A DNA stretch of 64,000 nt from Vanrija pseudolonga (taxonomy: Eukaryota > Basidiomycota > Tremellomycetes > Trichosporonales > Trichosporonaceae), in assembly GCF_020906515.1 (NCBI RefSeq), contig NC_085849.1, forward strand, positions 3,968,001 through 4,032,000, read 5' to 3'. Positions within the stretch are counted from its first letter, which is position 1, and the number at the start of each line of letters is the position of its first letter. The position numbers were made by a program, and so were the translations under genes. The notes under the pieces are model-generated. The model searched no databases, was not told where the DNA came from, and saw only the letters and a program-made list of their open reading frames with translations. Below are positions 42,901 to 54,826 of this stretch, piece by piece.

Positions 42901-44284
42901 GGTGAGGCGTGCACGCTCGTCGTAGTCGCCGACGAGTGTATTCAAGGAAAGAAGGCAAGGTCGTCGGTGCGTCAGTGGGCTGGCTGCAGTAGTGATGGAG
43001 TGACTGGGCGGTGAATTGCGTGCGTGCGACAACAGCCAGCCAGCCAGCCAAGCCAAGCCTTTGTGTTGTGCCAGCCTCTGCTCCGTGTGAAGCCGGCCAA
43101 GTCGGTCAGAGCCTGTGCTTGTGCTTTTTTTCGCAGTCTCTCGTCTTGCGCCTTGTGGGCGGCTCTCACTGCGCCAAACACCCATCTCTCGCACCGCTGC
43201 ATCGCCATTGCACACACCGTCGTAAACTGAGCGGAGCGCGGCGCGCCTGATGGCCCATTGCTAGTAGTGGTGCAGGCAGTAGCGCTTTGCTGGGAGGGGA
43301 CGGGATTGCCTACGTATCTTGTTTGGGTCCGTATTGTTGCCGAGGCTGCGTGCCGGCTGCTCTCCTGCCAAGCTGCCTGCGGATGAGTGAAAATAGCTCT
43401 GAGACGTGCTTGGGTGTTTATGATGATGAGGTGGATCCTTAGTCAAACCTGAGCTAATCACACTCAAATCCCATTACAAACGCCCTGGGTGCGTGTTATG
43501 GACGAGATGGGCATCAGGGACGGGAGACAGCAGGGCGTTAGGGCGTGGGGGCCAAGGCGACGCCATGTCGCCCGAGTGGTCGCCTGCCTGCCTGCTGCCC
43601 GCTGGGGCGGCTTGCCGTCTTACGCACTCTCTCTGCCTCTCGTCAGGGCGCTCGTCCTTTGCGACACCCCGAAATGGCAAGACCCTGTGTCGTACATCGG
43701 CTTCAGCCTTTGGCTCAGCCAACCAGCCAGCCAGCAGATTCAGCCAGTCGGTCACCTTGTCAACATCCGACCAGTGGTACCAGGAGTCTCTCCGTCTCAG
43801 TGGCCTCTCTGTGCGGGCAACAAAGGCTGCTCGTCACTCGTCTCTAGGACAGGATCGCAGGCACTGACCCATAACCTCATCATCCGGCATTGAACCCTGC
43901 AAGACGGGCGTCCATAGCAGAAAGGGGCACACAGCCATACACCCACACAGAAGCTTGTTTGCATCTTAAACCACACATTGACCCCCCCTCCCACCGTCCC
44001 CTCTCCCTTCCCCCCGTCACTCTCTCTCACCTCTCAAGTCTTTCGTCCTTTCACTCGCCGTCGCCGCCGTCTCCGCCGCCGCCGCAGACACTTTCCGTGC
44101 GCAACACCACACTCTGGGTCTCTTCTCACCCCCCTTGGCCCCCCAGCTGCTTCTCTTTCCATAGCAGTTTAAATTCTCGACACTTGTCAGACTTCAGCTC
44201 TCCTACTGAAATCCCCCCCAACCCCACTCTTCCCTTCCTCCTCCTATACCAAACCACCTTCCCCTCTCTACCCCTCTTCTAGCA
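39908..44284. other. Gene-free 4.4-kb region between divergent genes
   Basis: Largest stretch without a supported gene. It lies between divergent starts of the histidine kinase and chitin deacetylase. Frames of up to 241 aa occur, but their translations are Ala/Arg/Gln-rich strings without domain features or introns, as expected of random GC-rich sequence. It contains many CCAGC/GGCTG tandem bits (for example 43030-43052), a perfect 8-bp inverted repeat at 40214-40249, and a pyrimidine-rich end (43980-44284) that is probably the deacetylase leader. I saw no tRNA, transposon ends or terminal repeats. Confidence 0.5.
43980..44284 (+). promoter_or_regulatory. Pyrimidine-rich leader of chitin deacetylase gene
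   Basis: Roughly 300 bp dominated by C and T on the plus strand up to the start codon. CT-rich tracts near transcription starts are known from highly expressed basidiomycete genes; use here is inferred. Confidence 0.5.
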
Positions 44285-45788
44285 ATGATCGCCGCCACCG
44301 CCGCCCTCGTTGCTCTCCCCCTCGCCGCTGCCGCTCCTTGGATGCAGCCGGCAGACTCTCCCGTCGCTGCGCTCTTCAAGCGCCAGAACGGCCCCCCCAA
44401 CCCGGCCTCGCCTGGTGAGTTGACTCCCCGCCCCCCTCCCCCTTCGCACCACCCGACGGCTCCCGCCGGCGATAAGCCCCGAGCTGACCACACCTCCCCC
44501 CACCAGACTTTGCGACCCACTACCCTCCGCAGGGCAACCCTCCCAACGGCACTTGGATCCCCCAGGCATGGCTCGACAAGCTCAAGTCGATCCAGCTTCC
44601 TCCAAACAACCCCGTCGCTACCCTCAACGGCTGCTGCTCCATTTCGTACCCCGGTGTTAACCAGGGCGGCATGAGCCCCGACGTGTGCTCGTTCACCGCC
44701 GGTTGCCACACCCCAACCGACTTCTTCAATGCCCCCAACAACACCTTTGTCGTAAGTCGCCCGAGCTGGGAACCTTAGTGCCTGGAGCCAAACTGACTCG
44801 GACCTCCTTTAGCTCACCTTCGACGACGGCCCCGGCGATGCCTCGCAGACCCTCTACGGCTTCCTCCAGGGCAACAACATCTCCAGCCACGCCACCCACT
44901 TCATGATTGGCGGTAACATTGTCGGCTCCCCCACTGTCGCCCAGCAGGCCTTCGCCCAGGGCGGTCACATTGCTGTCCACACCTGGTCCCACCACTACAG
45001 TGAGTGTGGCACTTTCGGCTTATTTTGCCCGCAGACCCTGACTGCCAATCCCTCACACACCAAACACGCCGCTAACATCCTCCGCAGCCACCTCGCTCTC
45101 CAACGAGCAGGTTCTTGGCGAGCTTGGTTGGACCATGCAGGCTATTGCCGACCTTACCGGCGGCCGCATCCCTGCCTACTGGCGCCCTCCCTACGGTGAC
45201 GTTGACAACCGTGTCCGCACCATCGCCAAGGGTGTCTTTGGCCTCGAGACCGTTCTCTGGAACCGCGACACCAACGACTGGAAGATTGGCTCCGACTCGG
45301 CTTACACTGTTGACTCGGTTAAGGGTGTTCTCGACGGCTGGCTCAACGGCCCTCGTAGCCCCGGTATTCTTGCCCTCGAGCACGAGATCAACAACGCCAC
45401 CGTCCAGGTCTTCATGGCCGAGTACCCCAAGTTTGCTGCCCAGAACTGGGCGGTCAGCTCGGTCCCTGACGCTTACGGCCTCGACTGGTACCAGAACGCC
45501 ATCGGCAACACTGGCGACCTCTTTGCCACCCTCTCCGTCGGTGGCCAGGTCAACACCAACCTCGCCGTCACTGCCGCTCGCCCTGCTACCTCGACCTCGG
45601 CCGCTCCTTCTGCCTCGGGCTCGGGTGCTGGCTCGTCTGCCGGCGCCTCTGGCGTCTCGTCCGCCGAGAGCAGCGCCAAGACTGGCAACGCTCAGAACAA
45701 CAAGCAGAGCGCTGCTTCGAGCGTTTTTGTTCCCGGTGTCGGCGCCCTTGTGGCCGCTGCCGCCGCCCTCCTCGCCTTTGCTTTCTAA
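44285..45788 (+). CDS. Chitin deacetylase, probable GPI-anchored
   Basis: Removes acetyl groups from cell-wall chitin to give chitosan (carbohydrate esterase family 4). Four exons (44285-44414, 44507-44751, 44813-44999, 45088-45788) give 420 aa. The signal peptide is [18 protein letters not shown]. NodB motifs are clear: motif 1 LTFDDGPG with the catalytic base and metal Asp, motif 2 [11 protein letters not shown] with metal His residues, motif 3 [13 protein letters not shown], motif 4 [12 protein letters not shown], and motif 5 [10 protein letters not shown] Ser/Ala-rich stalk and a hydrophobic C-terminus ([19 protein letters not shown]) fit GPI anchoring, as in Cryptococcus Cda proteins. 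Together with GFA1 12 kb away it touches the chitin/chitosan pathway, but I see no sign that the two are co-regulated. Confidence 0.95.
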
Positions 45789-46587
45789 GCAACGCGACCC
45801 CCACTCGTTCACTACGGACTTTGGGTTCTTTGGACAATGCGTGTGAAAACTACCATTGCACCGCAATCACGCCCCGGGATAACACTCCCACCCCCTCACC
45901 CTCACGCCATGTTACATACCACCCCCTACACGAAAACCGCGGACTTTGCCAGGCTTCAATAAATGTAGACGGGCCTAGGCCAGCCACTGTATATAGTCAT
46001 GCATAATGCCCTCAGAGGCACGTAACTCGTAACTCGACGCTCATTGATAGACCATGCCATTCACGTTCATTGTTGGGTTGGTTTGGGACAGAGTGGCTGG
46101 GCGCCGGGGTTTGGTAGCAGATGTTGAAGACGTGGCGTTGTCGGCTTGCCGCGCCACCTGCTTTGCACGGTCGGTTCCTTATCTAATTCATCCACAGTTG
46201 CACAAGTGGCTTCACAGCCAGCTTAAGCTCCGACTGTTGTGGGCGTGCGTTTATGTCGTCAATACGCGCGCGCCTGGTGGGCGTGCGTTTGTGTCAATAC
46301 GCGCCTGCTCCCCGAAGCGGCAGCTCGGCTTGTGCCCCCAGCACTGCCTTGCACCACTGCGCCACGCTGCACACCCACGCCTGATCGATGCAAAGCCAAT
46401 GCATATATACAGCATCACACTGCGGCGACACTGGGGGGATTGATGGAGCCAAGAGTCCTACGCGGCGCGCGGACAGTGGCGGGTTCAGGTGGGGGAGCTC
46501 TGTCGCTGCGTTTTGGTGGGTAAAGTAGGACGAGGGGTAGTAGGCCTAGCTAGATCCGACACCGAGAGAGACTGAGACTAGTACAAA
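45789..46587. other. Convergent intergenic region
   Basis: 799 bp between the stops of the chitin deacetylase and 5MP genes; wider than other convergent gaps here (72-181 bp in several cases). It should hold both 3' UTRs. No gene or RNA is visible. Confidence 0.5.
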
Positions 46588-48184
46588 TTACTCTTCGTCG
46601 TCGTCGCTCTCCTCCTCGAGGAAGTCGACGAGCGCCTGCGTGACCTTGAGGAAGTGCTGCTTGCCCTGGGGCTTGGCGCCCTTCTGGTGCCAGTAGATGA
46701 TGGCCTGGTCCGAGACAATGTCCGTGTTGTAGAGGACCTTGAGGATCTGGGGGAAGGCCTTGAGGATACGCGTGTCCTGGTAGCAGAAGACCTGGACGGC
46801 GTTGATGATGCCGACCTCGGCCTTGGCGCCGTTGCAGAAGGGCTCAAGGGTCGGCGCGAGGCGGTTGACAAAGGCGACGACGTTGGCGTCGAGCTGGTCG
46901 GCACGCGCCGTCCAGTCAAACGCCTTCATCCAGCCGAGGAAGATCCACTCGGAGAGGTCGGCCTCGGGAGCGGGGCGCTCGACCTGCTGGGCCTTGAGGT
47001 GCTCGACGATCTGGAGGGAGTGTCAGTTGTGGCTCGGCATGGGGGTGAGGGTGGGATGGGGGCGAGCAACAGCAGCCGGTATGCCGGTGAACCGGTGCGG
47101 GCCGCGGTGAACCGCCTTTGGAAACCACGCGACGGCGCTTCTGCGCTTGGCTTCCAAGGGCCGCGGCCCAGGTGGTTCCATTCGGCACCGGACATTGCCA
47201 GATTGATTCTGCTCCTCCACTTCTCGGCACCGGGCTTTGCACGGCGCCTCGCCTCCACTCACCTGCTGGTTCGAGTCCTCGTCGTTGATCATCCTCGAGA
47301 CGGCGGTAATGGTCTCCTCCTTGATCTCGCTGAGGGCGACCTTGGCGTACCAGTCGATGATCTGGGGGAGGCCCTCCTTCTTGAAGTGGGCGTCGAGGTG
47401 GGCGCGGTCGCGGATCTGCATGGGGAATACGGTGAGGATGTCGCGCAGGCCCGAGCGGCGGATGGTGGCGGCGAGATGGTCGATGCTCTGGCGGGCGAGG
47501 TAGACGCGGAAGAACTTTGTGAGGAAGTCGAGGCCGACCTGGTCCTTGACTACATGGTCCTTTGCGAGCGAGGTGAGCGCCTTGGGCGCGATCTGGAGCT
47601 CGATAACCAGAATAGCGATCGCCTCGGCGAGCTTGGCGCGCTGCTCGGCGTCCCACTTGGCGAGGTAGCCCAGCAGGTCGGGGAGGAACGACTCCTCGAG
47701 CGGGCGCTGCAGGTAGCGGTAGCGCTGGATGACGCGCTGGAGCGTCTCGACAATGCCCTTGACGGGGGGCCAGTCGCCGAGCTCGCCGCCGGCCGGCTGG
47801 AGAATGTAGAACGGCGAGCGCTTGTCGTCGAGGTAGGCGCCGCCGGGCTGCAGGAGGCCGCCGACAAAGAGCAGCTCGAACAGCTGCTCACTGTACTTGA
47901 GGTACTCGAGCGTCGTGCCCGCCTGGACGAGCTTGGCGACGAGGTCGTTGGTCGTCGGCGGGGTCGCGACGAGCGCGAGGTGGAGGAGCAGGCTGTCGCG
48001 GAAGGCTATTCACATGTGTCAGCTCAATGTCACCAGTGCCCAGCGACAACTCACTCTCAGGCTCAAACTTGGCAGTCGCCTTGGCCTGGCCCTTGCGCTG
48101 CCGGATGCGCACACCCGTTAGGGTCGGCTTGGCCGCTGCACCGCTGGCATTGGTGTTGGACTGGGTCGTGGGCGTGTGGGACAT
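46588..48184 (-). CDS. eIF5-mimic protein (5MP/BZW family), W2 domain
   Basis: Translation regulator that resembles the C-terminal half of eIF5, binds eIF2 and eIF3, and tunes start-codon selection. Three exons (48055-48184, 47263-48005, 46588-47010) give 431 aa, close to animal BZW1/2. The N-terminal region has PTLTGVRIRQRKGQAKATAKFEPE-like sequence, which is typical of this family. The body is a HEAT-type array (YLKYSEQLFELLFVGG, LAKWDAEQRAKLAEA). The C-terminal W2 domain includes LSEWIFLGWMKAFDW, VFCYQDTRILKAFPQILKVLYN and AIIYWHQKGAKPQGK, ending in the acidic FLEEESDDDEE that contacts eIF2. Intron 2 is about 252 nt, far longer than most here. The family is absent from S. cerevisiae but known in other fungi. 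Confidence 0.94.
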
Positions 48185-48954
48185 GCAATGGGTCGCGCGG
48201 GTGTGGTGTGTGGGCGGTGAGTGGTGTGTCTATGCAACGGAGTGGTGGTTGAGCGAGTAAGGAGGGGTTGATCGAGACGACTTCATGTCGACATTGTCAG
48301 TGAGCGCGGTGGCGGCGAGCAGAATCCAGCAGCACACGGTGGAGACCACGCGAGCGGAAAACTGTAGCGCCGGCATGTGGCGCCGTGGCACAAGTGGTGG
48401 CCATGGGGAAGCAGTTCCCACTCGTTCTGCCTGCTGCTTGCGGTATGCATCGATTGTGATGATACGCGGGGTGTGGCCAAGAAACAAGGCGATGCATGCG
48501 ATCAGCGCGATGTAACAGTCACATTGGTGCAGAATAGGAAATCTGACCAACGGTTGCCCCTTGTCACTGACTGCCCTCGGTCACCAAGGCTCTAAGCGGC
48601 TTTGTTTTGCTTTCACTCGAACTTCACTCCCATCACCCTTCGCAGTCACGCCTTGCCCCACCACACAGTACACTTCAGACTGCCATACATCCACTACGAA
48701 TGGCCACGTAGATTTCGCTTTTGCCCTCGACCGAGATGGCGTTGGGTGAAGAAGGACGGGAGAGTGAGAGCACGGAGAGGGGTTGGGGGAGTGTGGGTTG
48801 GTTGTTGAGAGGCTGGATAGGAGAGAGGGCTATGGGACACGGGAAGAGGTGAAGAGTCTGATAACTGTGGCTTCCAAATGATGACGATGATATTGATATC
48901 CACATGCCAGTCTACCTGTTCGACGCGACGAGCGCCGTGGCTCCGTTTATCAAC
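48185..48954. other. Intergenic: 5MP promoter and KH-gene 3' region
   Basis: 770 bp between two minus-strand genes. I see no gene, repeat or RNA. Confidence 0.5.
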
Positions 48955-50236
48955 CTAGGCCGGCTCGACGGGGTTGCCGCCACCGACGCCTGAGTCTTGT
49001 TAGCCTGGGCACGACTCCTCGCAACACGCCACACTCACGACGGTCCTTCTCAGACTCGAGCTGCGAGTAGAGAAGCATGAGGGCGCGCTCGGTCGACTCG
49101 GGGGTGCCGACAATGGTGAACATGCGCTCGCCCGTCTCGTCGTGCGGGACCTTGGCAATCGAGATGCGCGAGCCCGAGAGGCGACGGATCTCGGTAATCT
49201 TGGAACCACCACGGCCGCTATGGCGTGTCAGCCACAAATTTTGCTCGGACGCGCTTGTCACACGATCACAACTCACATGATGCAGCCGACCATATCGCTG
49301 GGGATGGAGATGTTTTGGGTGCGGAGGTTGGCGTCGCCGCCCGTCGGGGACTGGGGAGCCTCGGACGCGTGACGCTCAGCAGAGGCAGCGGCAGCAGCAG
49401 CGGCGTTGGGGGCCGGAGTGCCGGTCGAGACCGAGCCACGCGAGGCGCGACGATCAAACGCAGGGGCGCCAAACGCGCCCATCGACGTGCGACGAATGCC
49501 ACCAGTAGGGCCAGTGACGGTCTGCGCACCAAGGCCGCCGGCAAGAACGCCAGCGTCACCAGCGGCACCAGGGTGGTACTGGACGGTGCCAGTGTTGCGC
49601 TCCCAGTCCTCGAGGAGGCACTTGGCAATCTCGAAAATGGCAGTCTTGATGGCCTCCTGGGCGCCCTGCACCTCGACGACACGCTCAGTCGACTGGGGGA
49701 GCATCTCCTTTGAGGCGACCATGCGGGCGCCCGACATGTCCTGGATCTGCTTAATCTTGACGCCAGCACGGCCAATGACCGTGCCCATCAGGTTGTGGCT
49801 GATGAGCAGGCGGATCGAGGTGAACGCGGCAACAGGGGGCGGGGGAAGAGACGAGTCGGAGAGGGGCGTCTCGAGGAGCAGACGCGCAACCTCCGAGTAG
49901 GCGGCGGCGATGGCGTCGGGGTCACCGCTGACGCTCAGGACACGGTCCTGGACGCCGGGGACGACCTTTGACACGCCGGCCTTGCAGCTGGCGACCTGGC
50001 GTACATTGGCAATGGTCGCGCCGCCCTTGCCAATGATGATGCCGGCCTCCTTTGTAGAGACGAGGGCGCGGAGGGTGAGCTCCTCGGGGACACCGCCGAT
50101 GGGGGTCTGGGGTTCCTGGGCCGTGTCCGACTTGTGCTCTTGGTGTGGCGTCAGCAAAAGGTCGACGACGCGTGCGTGCCGGCGGCAACGCGCCGCGCGG
50201 CGCGCGCATGCCAAAAAACTTACCGGTGTCGGCCAT
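48955..50236 (-). CDS. Three-KH-domain RNA-binding protein (PCBP/Rnc1-like)
   Basis: Poly(C)-binding-type protein for mRNA stability or localisation, as in S. pombe Rnc1 and yeast Hek2/Pbp2. Four exons (50224-50236, 49277-50138, 49039-49217, 48955-48989) give 362 aa. KH1 has EAGIIIGKGGATIANVRQ, KH2 has LMGTVIGRAGVKIKQIQDMSG, and KH3 has MVGCIIGRGGSKITEIRRLSG; all three GXXG loops are intact. KH3 is split by an intron inside its GXXG region, which places Ile-Ile across the splice. A disordered Ala/Gly/Thr linker of about 90 residues separates KH2 and KH3. The tiny first exon encodes MADT and the last only a dozen residues (VGGGNPVEPA end). It is divergent from the ubiquitin-eS31 gene. Confidence 0.92.
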
Positions 50237-51325
50237 GTTGTCAGAGGATCAGAGAGGGATGAGGAGGGGGTAAAGATGAAGGATGGATGCAGACCTGCGG
50301 GGTGTGCAGATCGATGAAAGCCAGATGGGGGGAGGTTCTGGCAGGGAGGGAAGGAAGAGCGCGGCGGGGTTGAAGGGCGCAGCTGCTGGCTGGGCGGCGG
50401 CGACGGCGGCGGCGAAAGAAAGGAAGGGGGAGGGAAGGGAGGAAGGGGGAGGGGGCGGGAGGAGGCGGAGGTGAGAGAGAGAGAGAGAGAGGCGGGGGGG
50501 GGAGGGGTGGTTTGGGAGGATGGAGGGTGAGGATGGAGAGAGAGAGAGTAGATTGAGATGGTGGTGGAGAGGGGGATGACATTGCAGGCGAGGCGGCGCG
50601 TGAGGGGCGGCGGGTGAGGCGGCTGCAGTGCCCCGCCAGCCTGCCTGCCACTGTGCTCTACTGCCAGCCGCTCTGCACGCATGCTTCCTTTGCAGGCAAT
50701 GTGCGCGCGCGTGGGTGGCAACGCAACGACGACGCCGGATTTTGATCCCGCTCATAAAGGCCAATAAAGGTAATTATTATCTCTGTGAGTACGCGGGCTA
50801 ATGCCAAAGCAGCAGGAAAGAGCAAGTCGGCCACCGGAAGGAATGCTGGAATGGGTGAGAATCGTGACAATGGAATGGGCAGTGATGATGCATGATGATG
50901 CTGCATTGTGGCAGTCGGTGTGTGTGTTTGCTCTACGGTCTGGTGGTGATGGCGGCGTCACGATGCATTGTTGGGCCGTCGTGGTTGTGGGTCACACCTT
51001 ATGCATGCGGGCAGGTAGCAGGCAGTTGTTACCACCAGAGCGGGTGTGTTTGTACCTCGCAGCCAGCCAGTCGTCTGGAGGCTGCAGGTCAGGCAATGAT
51101 GTAACCCGCCTGTCTCGGTGAGATGCGTGATACAGGTGTAGATCGCCCACAATGACACGTGTAAAATCAAATTTGCTTCCGCCAAAAACGGGAGCAAAAA
51201 CTGCTAGGCAGGTCCAGCGACACCCTCCCTGCACCCTGCTCGACCTTTTCGCCGCCCAAGGATCCAGTTTCTTCTTCTTCAGCTCATCAACGAGGACCCA
51301 TTCTTTGGCTAGTTACTGAGCCAAC
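50237..51325. other. Divergent intergenic region, KH gene / ubiquitin-eS31
   Basis: 1.09 kb. On the KH side is a strongly purine-rich (plus strand) block from about 50240 to 50570, that is, CT-rich on the minus-strand leader, including a GA array at 50473-50492. On the ubiquitin side a CACGTG palindrome lies at 51156-51161, about 165 bp from the start codon. No gene is visible. Confidence 0.5.
50473..50492. repeat. (GA)n microsatellite
   Basis: About ten GA units within the purine-rich leader block of the KH gene; a shorter GA run lies near 50538-50549. Confidence 0.8.
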
Positions 51326-52429
<1,104 letters not shown>

Positions 52430-54826
52430 CTACACGGGGCCGACGAGCTGGTACATGAGCCTGCTAACGACGCCCGAGAGCGCGCTCGGCTTGTGCTTGT
52501 ACGCGTCCATGACCATGGCCATGCCAGCCGCGCCGAGGAGCGCCTCGCCGAACGGCACGATGGGCACCCACGAGCGCTTGCGCGCCGTAAACCACGCCGA
52601 CTCGAGCGCCTTGGGCAGACAGTACATTGCCAGCTCGGCGCGCCGCCTCTTCTCCTCGGCAAAGAGCGAGAGGCAGGTCGAGAAGCCAATGGCCCACATC
52701 GTCTCCTTGCGCTCGAGGAGTGCGCGGAGGATGGGCGAGATGTTGGCTTCCAGCGCGTTGGTGCGACTGCAGAACAGGACTGAGGGGTGAGCTCGATGAC
52801 TTCGGGAATCTTTGAGCTTGACCTACTTTGGTAAATGACAACGAAGAAGCCGAGGAAGGAACAACTGCGGGTAATGCCCCAGCCGGCCTTGGCGAACATC
52901 TTGAGTGGGTGGTTGAAGACCTGGTGCCGGCGGAGCACCAGCATCGGGATGATATGCAACGCCGAGTACACTGGCAACATTTGGCGCTGGGCGTTAGTTC
53001 CTGCCACGACGAGATGGTACTCACGAAGACCTGGAAGAAGCGCTGGAAGTTGCACACGACACAGCTGTCGACCCACGGGTGGAGCATGGCACACGGGATG
53101 AAGAAGCCCGCAGCAACGTCGTTCTGGGCGTTGGTCATCATGGTCGTGAGTTCGGTCCTGTTGTGAGGCGTGAGGTGCTTGTAGTCAAGCGCCTGCTGGA
53201 TGATGGACGGGTCGACCTTGTCGTTGCGAATCGCCTGGAGGTTGCCCTTGACGGCAAACTTTGGCACGAACGACACGCCTTGGATCCAGTTGTTGTACTC
53301 TCTGGGGATAGTCTCGGGCGCGAGCAGGAAGGCGAACATGATCTGCCCGCAGCAGAGGCCGAAGAGGAGCACGTCTCCGTTCGGGATCTTGATCCCGAGC
53401 TTGGGCGCGTACTGGTTGAACGAGCCCTGGAGGCCACGGACAAACATCCTGGGCGTGAGAGGCGTTTCTCGGATGACTTATCACTCACTGCTGCACGACG
53501 CCACGCCTGCGCTCGGCCGACTCGATCAACATGCCCATGCTGCCGACAGCGCCGGCCACAGCCGCATGCCAGCGGTGCTCGCCCTCGCTTCCCTCGCGCT
53601 CGGGAGGTCCAAACGTCGTGCGCCGGAAGAGGCCAGCACGAATCCGCCGGCGAATATAGGACAGAGGCGGAGCGAGGCGGAGGAGGTGGAGCGTCAGTGT
53701 GTTGAGGAAGGTGAATGCGCCTGGGCGGCTCGTCAGCGACCAAAACTCGTGGGGATGTCCGGGCGCAGCCAGACAACGTGGTGGGAGTCACCGCGCCGCC
53801 GGCAACACCACGGGGGCGGGGCCTACGCACCGATCATGCCGCCGAAGCGGAAAGATTCCTCCCCAAAGAGCGCGCGAACGATCATCTGGAACCGCAGCTG
53901 CGGCCGTTTCCGCAGGACGCGGAAGAGCAGCAGTACGATGTTGAAGCCTACACGCACGCTGTACGCGAGGATGAACGAGCCTGGGGATTGTCAGGCGCAC
54001 GCTCGGTGTGGTAGCACTCACGGAGACCACGCCTCGCGGCGAGCACGACGGCACGTTCGGGATCAGGAGGGTAGAGCGTCTTCTCGTCCTTTGCGCGCCA
54101 CACGAGATCGCGGCCGGCCTGCGCCGCCGCGGCGAGGACACGCTGGCGCTCTTCCGCATCGTTGGAGAGGAGGACGAGCGAGTCAATAGACGCAAACGAG
54201 AGCGTACGACGGATCTGGTCGGCACTGTGGTTGTTGAGTTTCATTCAGCCACTGTCACCTGCATTTCCCGAACAGCCGCCACAGTCACGCCTCCGCCTCA
54301 CTCACGTTTCCGAGAGGTTGGGAGTGCCCGGCTCGCTGATGTAGTACTCTGTGCGGGTGCGGACGCCACGCTTTCTCCTCAGGCGGCGCTCGATCGTGCC
54401 GTCTCCGCCGGGGAAGATGACCTCGGAAGTCTGGTTGGTCATGGACAGGGAGGCGGCGGTGAAACGGAGGTGCTTGGTGCTGTTGTGGCTCCTGGTACCG
54501 TGCCCGTTGATGATGGACGACTGCGTGCGGCGGAGGATGGGCGGGCGCGACGCCGAGTCGTCTGTCGAGCCCGCCGACTCGGTCTCGGAGGGCGGGGACG
54601 AGTCGTTGGACGGCTGCTCCTCGGACGAGTCGGACTCGCCATTGAGTGGCGCTCGGGCGGCAGCGGCGGCGGCGACTCCAGCCGGTGGTAACGTCATGAT
54701 TGAACCGTTGGTGGTTGGACTTTGGGTCAAGATGGGGTCGAGAGGGGGCACTTCAGTGTCGACGCCGAGGTCTTGTAGGATTGCGGCTTCTGGGTCCTCG
54801 CCCACTTGTGGTGCTGACGCCGACAT
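52430..54826 (-). CDS. TMEM135-like membrane protein
   Basis: Seven exons (54306-54826, 54022-54224, 53831-53980, 53489-53720, 53025-53448, 52827-52986, 52430-52779) give 679 aa in one frame. The start MSASAPQVG is preferred over an ATG 75 nt upstream. The first 170 residues are acidic, Ser-rich and disordered. The rest has several hydrophobic segments (ALLFGLCCGQIMFAFLL-like, IPMLVL, SCSFLGFFVVIYQ) and the conserved Cys/His pattern CAMLHPWVDSCVVCN, typical of TMEM135 and its fungal homologues. Animal TMEM135 is linked to mitochondria and peroxisomes and to lipid handling; the fungal role is not known to me. The N-terminal extension is longer than in the animal protein. Confidence 0.82.

Noticed and set aside
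35205-45788. Possible signalling/cell-wall gene cluster (histidine kinase, chitin deacetylase)
   Set aside because: Genes are divergent and 4.4 kb apart with no shared elements that I can identify; adjacency alone is not evidence of a system.
46654-48252. 532-aa plus-strand open frame over the 5MP gene
   Set aside because: It is antisense to a gene with clear family motifs; its translation is an Asp/Glu/Leu/Val-rich string typical of reading GC-biased codons backwards. Longer than the true exons but unsupported.
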